This document shows, piece after piece, positions 47,193 through 58,220 of a stretch of DNA of 64,000 nucleotides. The notes under the pieces were generated by a model. It saw only the letters and a list, made by a program, of their open reading frames with translations, ran no database searches and had not been told where the DNA came from. The stretch comes from Penium margaritaceum. Taxonomy: Eukaryota > Streptophyta > Zygnematophyceae > Desmidiales > Peniaceae. The stretch lies in contig SZWC01007372.1 in assembly GCA_023375785.1 (NCBI GenBank), positions 64,908-128,907 on the forward strand, given 5' to 3'. The position numbers and the translations under genes were made by a program. How positions within the stretch are numbered: the stretch's first letter is position 1; each line of letters begins with the position of its first letter.

Positions 47193-47450
47193 TCATGCGG
47201 TCAAGGGCAGTGACGAACAGGGGGCTGAGCTCGAGACGTGGGACGAAAAGGACATCGGTGAGAAAGACATCACCGGCAGGACCACGGAACGAATGACACC
47301 GACACCAATACCGCGAACAGGCAACACCTTTCCGGAGCGCGTCCGGACATCGGAGACATTGCCAACATGACTGAGCATGCTAAAGGCCTCACGGGAGGCT
47401 GTCATGTGATGCGTTGCCCCGGAGTCGATGATCCAGGTCTCAACAGGGTC
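47193..47450 (-). pseudogene. Copia C aspartic protease
   Basis: TWIIDSGATHHM is readable at about 47440-47405, continuing ASREAFSMLSHVGNVSDVRT and GKVLPVRGIGVGVIRSV, the same plan as in E. A TAG lies just upstream in frame, and the frame closes at about 47193. Confidence 0.88.
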
Positions 47451-47479
47451 CTAGACCGGGGTTGCCGGATCGCTAACGG

Positions 47480-48440
47480 TCACATGGCAGCAAGCAAGGG
47501 ACGCACACATGGTGGAAGGGGGTACGAACCGGGACTGCCAATCATCAAGCCACACAACGTCGTCAAGGAAGGGAATAGAGGAGACCATGGGAGATGATGA
47601 GTCAACGAGGAAACGGGACACGACCGTAGCTCAGTCTCAGTCATGCAGGGCTGGGCAAGAGAGCAAGAAGCGACACAATTCGAACTTCCCTGGGGGGGAG
47701 GGCAAGGCAGGCCGAGCTGGAGCGCGATGAACTTCTCCAGCTGACGCTCACGCAAGGACAGCCCAGGATTGTAGACCGAGTGCGGAGTGACGGCAACGGA
47801 GCCCGGATAGGAGGAGGAATGTGTTAGTGAAGGAAGCAGAGGCGTCGATGGATGCGGGTGGTACTGCTGCAGTGCGGGTGTCTGCTGGACTGGCTGAGGT
47901 GTCGGAGTAGCGGATCGGATGGACAAGGCCAAGGCATTAGGGTCGGCGGCAACTACGGCGGCAGTGGCAAGACAATGAAGGATGTCCTCCGCCCGCTGCC
48001 CGTAGGTGGTGACCATCTCGGTCTTCTCCATGTGCAAGGAGTTGAACTCTCGCAACAGACGTCTGGTCTCAGCCTCGCTGGATAGGTGAGGGGGACGAGT
48101 AAGGACGTGCCATGCGGCTGCAGGGTCTGGGGTGGTGCCGGCGGTGAAGTCGCCGAGGAAGGGCTCTAGGGCCAGGCGTGAGGACGGAGGGGCGACGGGG
48201 ACGAGGGCCCGTGTGGCACGACCATCTTCATAGAACAAGTCGGCCTGGGTGGGATCATACGGGAGAGTGTAGTATGCCCACAGGCCCTCAACTTGCCCCC
48301 AGATCCGGAAGCAAAACTCCCAACTCCGGAACTTCTCGCCGACCTGAAGCGGCGGAGGCGGGATGTCAAAGTCCTCTCTGCGGCCGGCACCTAGAGTGGG
48401 GCCGAGGATGGAGGTCACCGTATGCCGCTATGCTAGGTAA
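47480..48440 (-). pseudogene. Copia C Gag
   Basis: A frame of 312 codons. The Gag core is visible: KFRSWEFCFRIWGQVEGLWAYYTLPYDPTQ (given here as KFRSWEFCFRIW, GQVEGLWAYY), EPFLGDFTAGTTPDPAAAWH, LLREFNSLHMEKTEMV and a coil-like end SLRERQLEKFIALQLGL. No C-x2-C...H...C knuckle occurs before the protease, unlike in A, D and E; it may be deleted or absent from this family. The start codon is uncertain because the frame opens upstream. Confidence 0.85.
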
Positions 48441-48579
48441 TGCATGGTAGCGGATACAGCGTGGCTGGCGAGTCCTGGAAGAATAAATGGTGGCAGCGCA
48501 CTTGTGGCAGTGTGGGAGGCTAATGGCCACAGCGTTGCAAGCTGTTGCATCAAGGCGGCAAGCTGTTGTTGAAGAGCAG

Positions 48580-49900
48580 CTAGGGGGTCAGGGTTGACCC
48601 CAACGACGCCAAAGGGTTGCTGCTACTGCCGCCGCTACTGCTGTTGCTGCTGCTGCTCCTACTGGTACTGCTGCTGTTGCTACATCTGCTGCAGTTGCTG
48701 CAGCTATTGCAGGAAAGGGGGGCTAGGGGTCCCCCATACAGAGGACCCTTCCTCAGAGGGGCTGTTAGAAATAGTGGATTATGGTGCCTCTCTTCCCTCT
48801 TTTTTTGTCTCTTTTGTGTCCTACTGATGTCAGTAGTGATGTCAGCCAAGGATGGCTGATGTCAGTAGATGTTACTACAGTGTGTGTACGGCTACTACCT
48901 TTTTTTTTCCTTGTGTTGTTGATGACGTTAGTACTGAAGTCAATAGTGACTTCAACAGACAGCAGCTGACGTCTGCAGCGGTTGATGTAGCCGCTACTAC
49001 ACGGCTGCAGTCACTGTTGCTCTTGTTGCTACTCATGTTGTTGCTGGTGATGTTCCTACTGCTACAGCTCCTGTTGCTGCTACTGTTGATGCTGCTTCTA
49101 CTACTGCTCCTGTTGTTGCTGCTGCTACTACTGCTGCTATTGCTATTTCTGTTGCTACTGTTGTTGCTACTGCTACCACTGTTGCTGCTACTGCTGTTGC
49201 TGCTACGGGTGCAGGCGGGGTGGGGATATTGTTGTTTTTATTTCTTCTTGCTCATCACTGTGAGCTCGCTACTCGTTGCAAGCAACGAGCCGCAAATAAG
49301 AGCTCACTGCTCGCTGCTCGCTGCTCGCTGCTCGCTTCTCGTTGCTCGCTGCGAGCAGCGGGCTGCGGGTCACTGCGGGTGCTGCTGCTGATGGCTGCTG
49401 CTGCAGCCACTGCTGATGATGTTGTTGCCGTCGGCAGCTGCTGTTGTGAGCTGTTGCGAGCTGCTGCTACTCGTCGATGTTGCTGCTGCGGGCTACTACA
49501 GCAGCTGCAAGCTGCTGCTGCTGTCGGCTATTGCTATGTGCAGCTGCTGCTGGCTGTTGTTGTCACTGCTCACTGCCTCTGCAAGCTGCTGCTACTGCTG
49601 CTGGCTGCTGCTATCAGTCACACTTGGATGACATCGTCGCGTGCGTTGTCGCCAGCAAGCGCCTAACGTGGCCTGCCGCTCACCTCCTCGCGTCAAGCGT
49701 GGGGGTCAATGCTGCCAGAAAAAAATTGGCAATATTTCCCCTCACCCAGTGGTCGTGGGAAAAATTCTGACACCGCCATTAGGCAGGTCAATGCTGCCAA
49801 AAAAAATCCGGCAACATTTCCCCTGCGCTCGTGCGTATGGAGGCCCGTCGGCATTGTCTGGCACCTGTACGTCTGTTTTCTGCTACTGCTGCTACGTGGT
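48580..49900 (-). other. Copia C CAG/CAA-rich 5' leader
   Basis: About 1.3 kb dominated by TGCTGT/CTACTG triplets (plus strand). It includes a cluster of TGATGTCAG/TGACGTC words at about 48826-48985, a looser version of the motif cluster in A, B, D and E. Plus-strand poly-Leu frames (for example 48852-49391) are compositional. Confidence 0.8.
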
Positions 49901-49903
49901 GAC

Positions 49904-49914
49904 TCTGATACCAA
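49904..49914 (-). other. Copia C primer-binding site
   Basis: Minus strand TGGTATCAGAG a few bases inside the LTR (TCT precedes it), matching initiator Met-tRNA. Confidence 0.85.
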
Positions 49915-49916
49915 GA

Positions 49917-50042
49917 TAGAAATGCTAGGAAGCAGGTTGGGACAGCAGCGTTGTTGATGCAGCGTGCGGGCTTTCACGCTCGTTGTTTAGGTCTGCTGCC
50001 TCCTCAGTTTGTTACTCTTGAGACTAAGTCTGAACCTCTGGG
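49917..50042 (-). repeat. Copia C 5' LTR, first fragment
   Basis: Aligns to 42320-42448 of the 3' LTR in the same orientation and stops at CCTCTGGG, where an inverted LTR is inserted. Confidence 0.88.
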
Positions 50043-50892
50043 TGTTGGTTTTCATGCATCTCTCATTGTACTTTGTTGTGTCCTCCCAGCTTGTGTACAT
50101 CGGCATGCAGATGACTGACGGCAAGACTTGACGCCACTAGAGTGTCGCTCGGTGGAGCCGACGCACGCTGAGACCCACTCACCCGTCACTAGAGCCTCCT
50201 CCCTCTGGCGATGCGCTCAGCTCCATCGGCAGGCCTCCTCGCTGATCGGGCCGCCGGCAGACACTGCCACTACAGATGTTGTGTACATCCACCTAGCGCT
50301 TTGTCTGGCTGTGGCATTGCATCTGCAGCATCATGCGGTGCCTGGGGTCCATGTCTCCTGCTGTATGGCCCTGTTGGCATCGTTGACTATCATAGGCACT
50401 GCCTGGGTTCGGGCAGCTATAACTCTTTACTGCTATTTTCTAGCTGATTCTGATCGGACGATTGTGTTCGCAGCAGCGGTTTTATGGTAGGGTCCAGTTT
50501 TGAGGCAAAACGGACGACGCCCGGGTTTTGGGTTGTCGGGCGTCTGGCAGGGCTCACCGAGAAAACCCTACCTGCCATAAAATATGTCATAGACTATTTT
50601 TTGATTGGCTGGTTAGCTGAGAAACAAGTTCTATACTAGTGGGGGGGGAGCTAGAACTTGGAGGGGTCTCCTATTGTTGCTCATTCTTCATTCCTAATCA
50701 GTCACTTTCAGTTTTCAGCTACTTTCTGACGTTACCACTGGTGCACACGTTTCAGAGTAACAAACCCAGAGCTTCCAGACTTAGACTCTAGAGCAGCAGA
50801 CTGAGGGGGCAGCAGACTTAAGCAACGAGCATGGAAGCCCGCACCCTGCATCAACAACGCATGCTGCCCCAACATGAGGCCTAGGTTTTCTA
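50043..50892 (+). mobile_element. Solo LTR of family C, inverted, nested in the C 5' LTR
   Basis: 850 bp, TGTTGGTTTTC... to ...CTAGGTTTTCTA, homologous to the complement of 42320-43168. The flanks are CCTCTGGG and CCTGTGGG, an imperfect 8-base match that may include the target duplication. No internal element sequence accompanies it, so it is a solo LTR by intra-element recombination. Confidence 0.85.
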
Positions 50893-51071
50893 CCTGTGGG
50901 TTTGTTACTCAGAGGTGTGTGCGCCTGTGTTAGCGCCAGAAAGCAGCTGGAAACTGAAAGTAACTGATTAGCAATGAAGAATGAGCAAAAATGTGAGACC
51001 CCTCCAAGTTCTAGCTCTCCCCCACTAGTCTACAACACTCAAGTAACCAGCCAATCAGAAAATAGTCCTAG
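50893..51071 (-). repeat. Copia C 5' LTR, second fragment
   Basis: Resumes the C LTR (GGGTTTGTTACTCA...) and aligns to about 42448-42634, stopping at AAAATAGTCCTAG where copia D begins. The expected next bases, by the other LTR, are ACCTATTTTCTGG. Confidence 0.88.
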
Positions 51072-51707
51072 TGTTGTGATTTGTGACGTTCTTGTACAGT
51101 CTACTGTGACCACTCAGCCGTGTCCATACTCGTGCACATCCCTAAGGCAAGCCCTGGTGACACCGGTACGACGACTGGCGGTGGACAACCAGTGTGGAGC
51201 TGGCCGACTACCGTTCCAGAGCCCCGGACATTTCTGGGACTTCCTGCTGCTTTTCCTATAGCTTGTAGGAGCTTTTCGATGGACTGGCCATGAGCCCGAT
51301 CAGCATGTTTTTGCATCGCGTGTCCACCGTCTGATGATGGATGCATACGTGTGACCAGTCGTAGCGTCCCTCTTGTGATCCTGCACGTCTAGGTTTAGAT
51401 GGCGTAGCATTCTGACATGTGTGCGCAGAGTTATGGCCAAAACAGTGGTTTTGGGCCGGTTTTAGGACAGCTCTTGGATCGCCGCGTGTGACACCCGCTG
51501 TGCGCCGCGGCAGGTATTTATGCCATGGACCTGTCATTTGTCATCTCTCTCGGCAAATGCTATTGAAGCATTTAGACACTTTGCCTTGTGTCCCCTAGCC
51601 AAACTCTTGCCGTTGCGTGCATGACTTGTGACTGTCGTCATCGTCTGATCAGGCACTAACGCCTGGTCAACAGGAGTGTTGCAAGGAAGCTTCCATGCAT
51701 CTTTTCA
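51072..51707 (+). repeat. Copia D 5' LTR
   Basis: 636 bp, TGTTGTGATTTG... to ...ATCTTTTCA. Full length by comparison with A. Confidence 0.93.
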
Positions 51708-51719
51708 TGGTATCAGAGC
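51708..51719 (+). other. Copia D primer-binding site
   Basis: TGGTATCAGAGC immediately after the LTR; exact initiator Met-tRNA type. Confidence 0.93.
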
Positions 51720-52596
51720 AGTGAGACAGTTCTCACTGAGCTGCACAGCAGAGACGTAGCAGATCACAGCACTGAGAGTCACCGCTTCAGCAGATCCACT
51801 GGAGCCGGTCGAAGACAACCGGTCGTCGTCGACGCAGCCCACATCCATCACGTGAGACCGTAGCAGCGACATTGCCACCGTGCTAGCAGCACCACAGTAG
51901 CATAGTAGCAGCATTAGCAACGGCAATAGCAGCGTCATAGCAGCAACTACAGTAGCACGTGGCGGCTGCAGCGAGTGCAGCCGCCGTCCGCAGCCGCAGG
52001 GGCGGTCCCGACGACAGCAGCGCAGTAGCAGCAATAGCGGCAGCAGCAAAGCAGCAGTAGCGTCGGCAACAGTAGCACAGCAGCAGTAGCAGCAGCTGCG
52101 GCGGCAGCAGCAGAGCAACAGCAGCTGCAAGAATAGTAGCGCAGCAACGGCAACAACAGCAGCGCGCGGCGGCGGCAGCAAGCAGCAGCCGTAGCGCGCA
52201 ACAGCAACACCGGCATTGCGTAGCCGCTGTTGCCAGTGCTCCGCACGCAGCCACACAGTTGCTGCTGCAGTTGATAGCATAGCTGCAGCAGCAATTGAGC
52301 GGAAGCTACTGTGTAGCTTTCGCGTAGCTTCCGCGTAGCCACCGCGGAGCGGCTACACGCTCGCGTAGAACCGCGAGAGAAAAAAAAAGGAGGGAGGCGG
52401 GCTGATGTCAGCAATTTTGCTTTCTGATGTCATCAGGTTTTGCTGACGTCAGCAACCATCTGCTAACGTCAGCACCATACTTCAGCCAAATTTTTGGCCG
52501 GACAGTCAAAAGTTGCCAGCATCTGAACTCCTTGAGAAACGGTGACATTTTCGAAATCCGACAAACCTGACCTCTCGACCCATACTGTGAGGCGAC
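51720..52596 (+). other. Copia D CAG-rich leader
   Basis: AGCAGC/GTAGCA-rich. It holds one strong hairpin at 51961-51985 (10-bp arms GGCGGCTGCA and TGCAGCCGCC around 5 bases) and the motif cluster at its 3' end. Confidence 0.85.
52401..52474 (+). promoter_or_regulatory. Copia D: four phased TGCTGACGTCAGCA-like motifs
   Basis: GGCTGATGTCAGCA, TCTGATGTCATCA, TGCTGACGTCAGCA and TGCTAACGTCAGCA start near 52401, 52423, 52441 and 52461. The cluster ends 122 bp before the gag ATG at 52597. Confidence 0.85.
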
Positions 52597-54230
52597 ATGA
52601 GCTCGTCTGACAACAAGGGGGAGGGGACAGGTGATCCCTCCTCTTCTTCTGGGGTCCTGAGCCCACGCTCGCAGGCCATTGAGGACCTGCGGGGCCAGCA
52701 AGATGAGATGCTTCACCTACAACGGGAGCAAACAAATGTCATCCGCACGTTGACTGAGCTTCTGCGTGCCCAGTCCACGGTCCCACGGCAGGTTTCCGAG
52801 GGAGCTACCGGCGTCGCGGTCTCTACACAACAGTCGGCTCAGGCACCCGTGACAGGAGGTAGACCTGACCCACCACCTCCTGACCTCTTGGATGATGATC
52901 CATTCATGCCAGGCATCACAGGCGACTCCCCGGATCATGAGATTCGAGTTCTTCAGGAGCGCCTCCGTCAGCTACAGACGGGCACCAGATCTCCTCGGTT
53001 TCCTCCGATACGATCGTCACCCCACTATCCCGGTGACTATCCCCTTCCAGGAGTCTTCCCCATTTCTCTTCCTCCTCAGCCTACGGTTGCTCTCCCCAAG
53101 GAGCGGCAACCCAAAGACTTTGAGACACCACCTCCACGGTACATCAGTGAGGACGGCTTCGACTGTTGGGAGATCCTCCTTCAGGTTTGGGCTACTTCGG
53201 AGGGAGTGTGGCCCTACTACCACATCCTCTAACAGCCTACAGATCCAGCACAGGTGCTAAGAGCAGCTAGGGCGATGCACGGACTCCTCTATGCCATGCC
53301 ACATAAGACCATCATTGATTTCCGCTCCTTCCTTGACGAGGTCGGCACAGGCACCGGCGCCGATCCACGCGGAGGTTGGGATCTGGCCTTATCCTTGCTG
53401 GCCGCAGAGACGCACGCCACCCGTGTAGTACACATTCGTGCCTTCCACTCTCTTCGTCAGGGGCCTGCAGAGCCTGCAGCCGATTACTGGCGACGCGCCA
53501 TGCGTATCTACACGCGCCTTGGGACCTCAGGAGGCACACAGCTGTGGGCGCTCCGTACGATGATGCTCGGAGTTCGCCTTGAGTACACAAACATCTTCAC
53601 ACGATACAGTGACGCTGTCCTCGCGCCCTTTTCAACCACCTTGCAGCTTCTCCCCTGGGTGCATCAACTCTTCCTCCAGGTGACTTCAGCTCGCGTGGTA
53701 GCCGTGGCCCATCAGGAGACTTCTCTTGATGCGGCAGTCGTCGCATCACCACCATCTTCCCTCCTATAATCTCCTTCTTCATCCTCCATCACGTCCTCAT
53801 CTTCCTCCTCCTCTTTGGCTCCGCCCACACCCACTCAGACACAGGGTGTTGCAGTCGTAGCTCAGGGGAAAGAGAAGGAGGGGAAGCGTGCATCAGGTCA
53901 GCAATAGTCACAGCAGCAGTCGTCATCCAGTGGTAGCAATGGACGTTCTGTTCACTGTTACAACTGTGGAGGCGCCCATCGCTACACCGAGTGCCAGTAG
54001 CCGCTTGACTGGACGTGGATTACTCGTGGGCTCCAGGCTGCACACGCCCTCCGTTCCACGTCCAGCACGTCATCCTCGCCATCCGCCGGACGCGTGGCGG
54101 CCACGACTACAGCTGTTCCCTCTTCGTCACCGACGAGTAGCAGTGATCTGGACCCACGCGACCGCACCATCACTGGGCTCAGACACCTTCTGGCGCTCCG
54201 CTTTCAGTGAGGTGCGAGTTTAGTTGTCAT
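52597..54230 (+). pseudogene. Copia D Gag with CCHC
   Basis: ATG at 52597 (MSSSDNKGEG) follows the conserved GGCGAC context. Coil SQAIEDLRGQQDEMLHLQ; core DCWEILLQVWATSEGVWPYY, ARAMHGLLYAMPHKTIIDFRSF and HIRAFHSLRQGPAEPAADYW; zinc knuckle CYNCGGAHRYTEC at 53959-53997. In-frame stops: TAA about 53231 (Tyr in relatives), TAA 53767 (Gln in B), TAG about 53907 and 53998 (both Gln in E), TGA about 54209 (Gly). The frame shifts near 54235. Confidence 0.92.
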
Positions 54231-54433
54231 CGTCGGGTCGTCCACAGACTGTCTGTCCGTCTGTTCCTATGGGTCGTTAAAACGCCTGTGGGGGAGCACA
54301 GTCAGTATGTGATGATGATGGGCCTGAATGCACCGATTGGGTTCATGAGTCTCATCTTTGTGCCCTGCGTCGTTCCGCCCCACTGACGGCTCAGCGTCCC
54401 TCTGATGTCGAGTGATCCATTGCCCATTGTACA

Positions 54434-55600
54434 GTGATGTCCACCAGTCGTGATTCCGGTGGCACTTGGATCATTGATTCTGGTGCCACTCATCACATGA
54501 CGTGTCATCGTAATGATTTTATTGTTCTCTGTCCCGTCACGTCTGTCCGTTCCGTCCGTATAGGCTTTGGTCAGTCCTTGCCAGTCCATGGTGTTGGGGT
54601 TGTATGTTTTGATGGTCCGTCTGGCCCCTTGTACCTTTCTGACGCGTTGTTTGTGCCTGATCTTGAGCTCAGCCTGCATTCTGTGCGTGCCTGCACATTG
54701 ATGGGTCTCTCTGTGGAGCATACTGTAGACTCAGCAACTGTGACTGCTACTGACACTCGCAGTGTTGTCCTTTGTGCCTCAGTCGTAGATGATCTGTATC
54801 GCGTCTCTTGGACCTCCTCCCCTTGCTCCCTTTCCTCCTCCGGTCGGGTCTTTGTCACTAGTGTTCTGTCTCCGGAACACTAGCAGTTGCTTCATCGTCG
54901 TCTGTGTCATGTGGGCTCTGATACTGTGTCGAAGCTCATTTGGACACAGCCAGCTCACGATGTTGACGCGACTTCTTTCAAGAAGCTGCCCAAGACCGAC
55001 TGTCTTTTATGCGCTCAGCAAAAGATGCACCGATGCACCTACCCTGACTTTCATTCCCGAGCGCTTTGGCCACTCGAGCTAGTTCACCCAGACCTTCTCG
55101 GTCCTCTTCCGGTCGTGTCCCTATCTGATCGGGACCGGCATGTTCTGACTCTGACTGACGACTTTACCCGGATGCGGTGGGTCTACACCCCTTCGTCAGA
55201 AGAGCGACGCCGCCCTTGCGGTTCGACTCTGGCTAGTGATGGCTGAGCGTCAGTCTCGTCACACACTACATACTTTTTGCTCGGATCGCGTCAATGAGTT
55301 CCTTGGCGAGATGGACGGGTTCTTTGCTGAGCACAGGATTTTTCACCAGGTCTCCGCTCCTGCAACCCCTCAGCAGAACGGTGTTTCCGTGCGCTGGAAC
55401 CGCACCATGGAGGATGCAGTCCGTGCTATGCGGTCTGAGTGCGATATCCCTCAGTCCTTTGTCTTTGAGGGTTTCGCCTACATGACTTGGGTCTAGAACC
55501 GCCTCCCGCACGGTCCACTTCCGGACCACATTAAACCGTATGAGCTGTGGTTTGGACACCGTGCTGACCTTCGTCTCGCTCGTGTCTGGGGATCCCTGGC
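54434..55600 (+). pseudogene. Copia D protease and integrase
   Basis: Protease WIIDSGATHHMTCHRNDF; integrase finger HRRLCHVGS ... CLLCAQQKMHR; VHPDLLGPL (first Asp, with Ser to Pro before it); LTDDFTRMRWVY; CSDRVNEFLGE (second Asp region, GG changed to VN); QQNGVSVRWNRT (Glu to Val at the expected catalytic Glu). Lesions: TAG at 54882-54884 (Gln in E), a one-base insertion near 55188, TAG at 55494 (Trp in E). Inactive. Confidence 0.93.
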
Positions 55601-56550
55601 CTCCGTGTGGTACACCGAGGACCAGATGGGGTCCAAGGTCTCACCTCGGGGCCGCCTGTATGCCTTCGTAGGCATTTCCCCGTGGTCGAAGGCCTGGCGC
55701 TTTTGGGACCCTACTCGTTGTCACGTCATTGAGTCCCGCGACGCACTCTTTTTCGAGTCCCTCACCTATCGTGACCTGACTTCAATCACGGCACTCTCCG
55801 CCACACATGTTCCTACCTGTGAGGGTTCTCGGTGGATGGGGGTGACTTCTACGCCGGCGAGCACCTCTCACCAGGCTGATATGTCCGTTCGAGCCCCCTT
55901 CACCTCTCGGTCTCCGGCCCTTGATGACCCGGCGATCATCGCCGTCGGTCCAGAGACCTCGCCCGTACAGCTTGTTTCACGTCCCACAGGTGCCCCTGCT
56001 TCTGTTCCCGCGCCTAATTTTGCTCCAGTACCCGCATATGCCGGCACTCCTGTTTCTCTGTGTGGTCCACTCTCGAGTACTCGTGCTCTTGCTGGCACTC
56101 CTGCCTCTGTATCATCATGTCTTGTGTGCTCCTGCTGTCACACCCAGCCCCGTGTACCCCACACACGCATCTCCTCGCACGGCATCACCTGCATTGCCTC
56201 AGTCCCCACCAGCTGTGGTCGTCCCTGTCCCTGAGCCTCAGGTGTGCTCCTTGAGCTCCGGTTACTCCCGTGAGCCCGGTAGCTGTCTTCGACCACTAGA
56301 TTCCGGAGCTCAGCGAGCGTCGGGCCCCGCACCCAGGCGTCCCCCTCACATCATCGCGAGTTGTGACCCCGGCACAAAGGCCCTAGGCCTGAGCGTCCAC
56401 ACTGAGCTCACACAGGTACATCCAGCGTGCCCCGTAGGGCACGATCTTGTCACTCGCGAGTTCCATATCGCCTGTGATGCAGCAGCTGATCTTGTGGTCG
56501 TCAGGCCTAGCACCGAGGCGTGTGCCCTTGCCACGCAGAGCTCTCCCTCT
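55601..56550 (+). pseudogene. Copia D integrase C-terminal module and linker
   Basis: WYTEDQMGSKVSPRGRLYAF and KAWRFWDPTRCHVIESRDALFF, then a P/S/T/V-rich linker, a frame change near 56130, and CDPGTKALGLSVHTELTQ leading into RT. Confidence 0.85.
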
Positions 56551-57305
56551 AGGGCGCCCGACCCGGGCACCCTGAGGGAAGCTCTCTCATCACAGGATGC
56601 TGACGCCTGGCGCGCTGCCTGCGAGGATGAGCTTTGCGCTATCTGAGAGCATAAAGTCTATGAGCTTGTCGACCTTCCACCTGGGAGGAAGGCTATTCAG
56701 GTCAAGTGGGTCTTTCGTGAGAAGGTGAAGCTGGATGGCTCACTGGAACGCTACAAGGCCCGCTTGGTCGTCAAGGGGTACTCTCAGATTGAGGGACTTG
56801 ATTACACAGACACCTTTGCCCCTGTCGGCCGCATGACCTCAGCTCGAGCTCTGTTCGGTGTAGTGGCTCAGCATGACTGGGAACTGCACCAGATAGACGT
56901 GAACAATGCGTTCCTCCATGGCTCTTTGGATGAGGAGATTTACGTGGCTCAACCACCACGCTTTGAGGACGGTGACAAGGTCTGGCGCTTGCGCAAGTCC
57001 TTGTACCGCCTCAAGCAATCTCCTCGGTGTTGGAACCGGGAGATCACCGACACTTTGACTCGTGCAGGATATGAACACAGCGGGGCAGATCCCTCTCTCT
57101 TCATCCTACCGACACCCGAGCGGTTCATCGCCATCCTGGTTTATGTCGATGACCTTCTGATCGTGTCTCCGTCCTTGGAGACCGTGAAGGAGGCCAAGGC
57201 TATCCTGTAGACTGCCTACAGGATGAAGGACCTCGGTCCTGCATCGGTGTTTCTTGGTATGGAGATCCTGCAAGGTCGCAGACGTCGGACACGGTTGTTG
57301 CATCA
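56551..57305 (+). pseudogene. Copia D reverse transcriptase
   Basis: RT blocks: LERYKARLVVKGYSQIEGLD, YTDTFAPVGRM, HQIDVNNAFLHGSLDEEIYV, VWRLRKSLYRLKQSPRCWNR and ILVYVDDLLIVSPS (YVDD at 57142-57153, intact). Stops: TGA about 56644 (Arg in E), TAG 57208 (Gln in B). The catalytic residues survive although the frame does not. Confidence 0.93.
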
Positions 57306-58082
57306 AGCCTGATACGCACGAGTTGTGGGGGAACGTTTCAGCGACCTCCTTGGTGTAGTACCCATCGCTTCCACACCTCTTACACCTGATGGGCAGGATG
57401 CCCTGAAGGTGGATGATCCCACACAGCTGGGGGAGACAGTGGACATGACCTCCGTCTCATTGGATCTGTGATGTACCTGCCCACTACCACACGTCCTGAC
57501 ATCGCTTTCGCTGTCAACCTCCTCGCTTAGTTCTTGCAGGCTCCACATGCCAGAGCCCTTCACACGGCTGTGCGAGTGGTACGGTACGTGATCTCCACAC
57601 CGTACCTCGGACTCTGCTTCCGTCGGCAGTGTTCGATGGTCCTTGACGACTAAACTGACAACGTATGGGCCTGGAGCCAACATGGACGCAGCCGTACTAG
57701 CTACGTGTTCCTGCTCGGTGGTGCCGCTCTGTCTTGGCGTAGCGGGAAGCAGGGTTGCATCGCACGTAGCTCGTTGGAGGCAGAGTACGTCGCTTTGGGC
57801 GCGGGGGCTGCTGAGGCGGTATGGCTGTAGCGCATGTTTCTTGAGCTTGGTCAGTCAGTACCCGCCGTTGTGCTTCGCTGTGACAACCAAAGTGCTCTCG
57901 CCATTGCGGAGAACTCCGCTATCTTTTACGCTCGCACGAAGCACATTGTGGTTGAGCATCACTTTGTGCGTGATCTGGTGGAGCGACACGTGATCTCCGT
58001 CATGTGGGTTGGCACCGACATGCAGCGTGCTGATCTTTTTACGAAGGCACTAGCACGCGGAAAGTTCCCGGTAGCCATTTGA
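57306..58082 (+). pseudogene. Copia D RNase H
   Basis: TTRPDIAFAVNLLA-type block (here TTTRPDIAFAVNLL), CSMVLDD then stop then TDN, where the catalytic GYTD strand was, [19 protein letters not shown] in shifted frames, LRCDNQSALAIAENSAI, ARTKHIVVEHHFVRDLVERH, GTDMQRADLFTKALARGKF. Stops include TGA about 57310 (Arg in B), TAG about 57528 and 57828 (Gln in relatives), TAA about 57652. A final TGA at 58080 may or may not be the original end. Confidence 0.9.
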
Positions 58083-58210
58083 ATTGTAGGGCTTCGCCCC
58101 ATGCCTAACAGTGGTTGAGTGTGGGATGTGTGTCCGTGTCCCATCTTTTTTACACACACTATTGTACTCGTCCCAATGCTGCACGTGTATGGACATGCGT
58201 ACCATCGGAT

Positions 58211-58220
58211 CATGGGGGAG
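58211..58220 (+). other. Copia D polypurine tract
   Basis: CATGGGGGAG directly before TGTTGTG of the shared LTR. Confidence 0.88.

Larger units (their letters stand above)
42320..51071 (-). mobile_element. Copia C: second Ty1/copia family, nested target
   Basis: A minus-strand element with 3' LTR at 42320-43168 and a 5' LTR present only in part (49917-50042 and 50893-51071). That LTR is first split by an inverted LTR of the same family and then cut at 51071/51072 by the D/E tandem. The internal part has the same order and similar blocks as A-E (Gag WE-x-x-F-x-x-W...EG-x-W-x-YY; KALGL before RT) but clearly different sequence, an LTR starting TGTTGG, and no CCHC knuckle that I can find. The rest of its 5' LTR should lie beyond copia E, outside the window. 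Confidence 0.93.
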
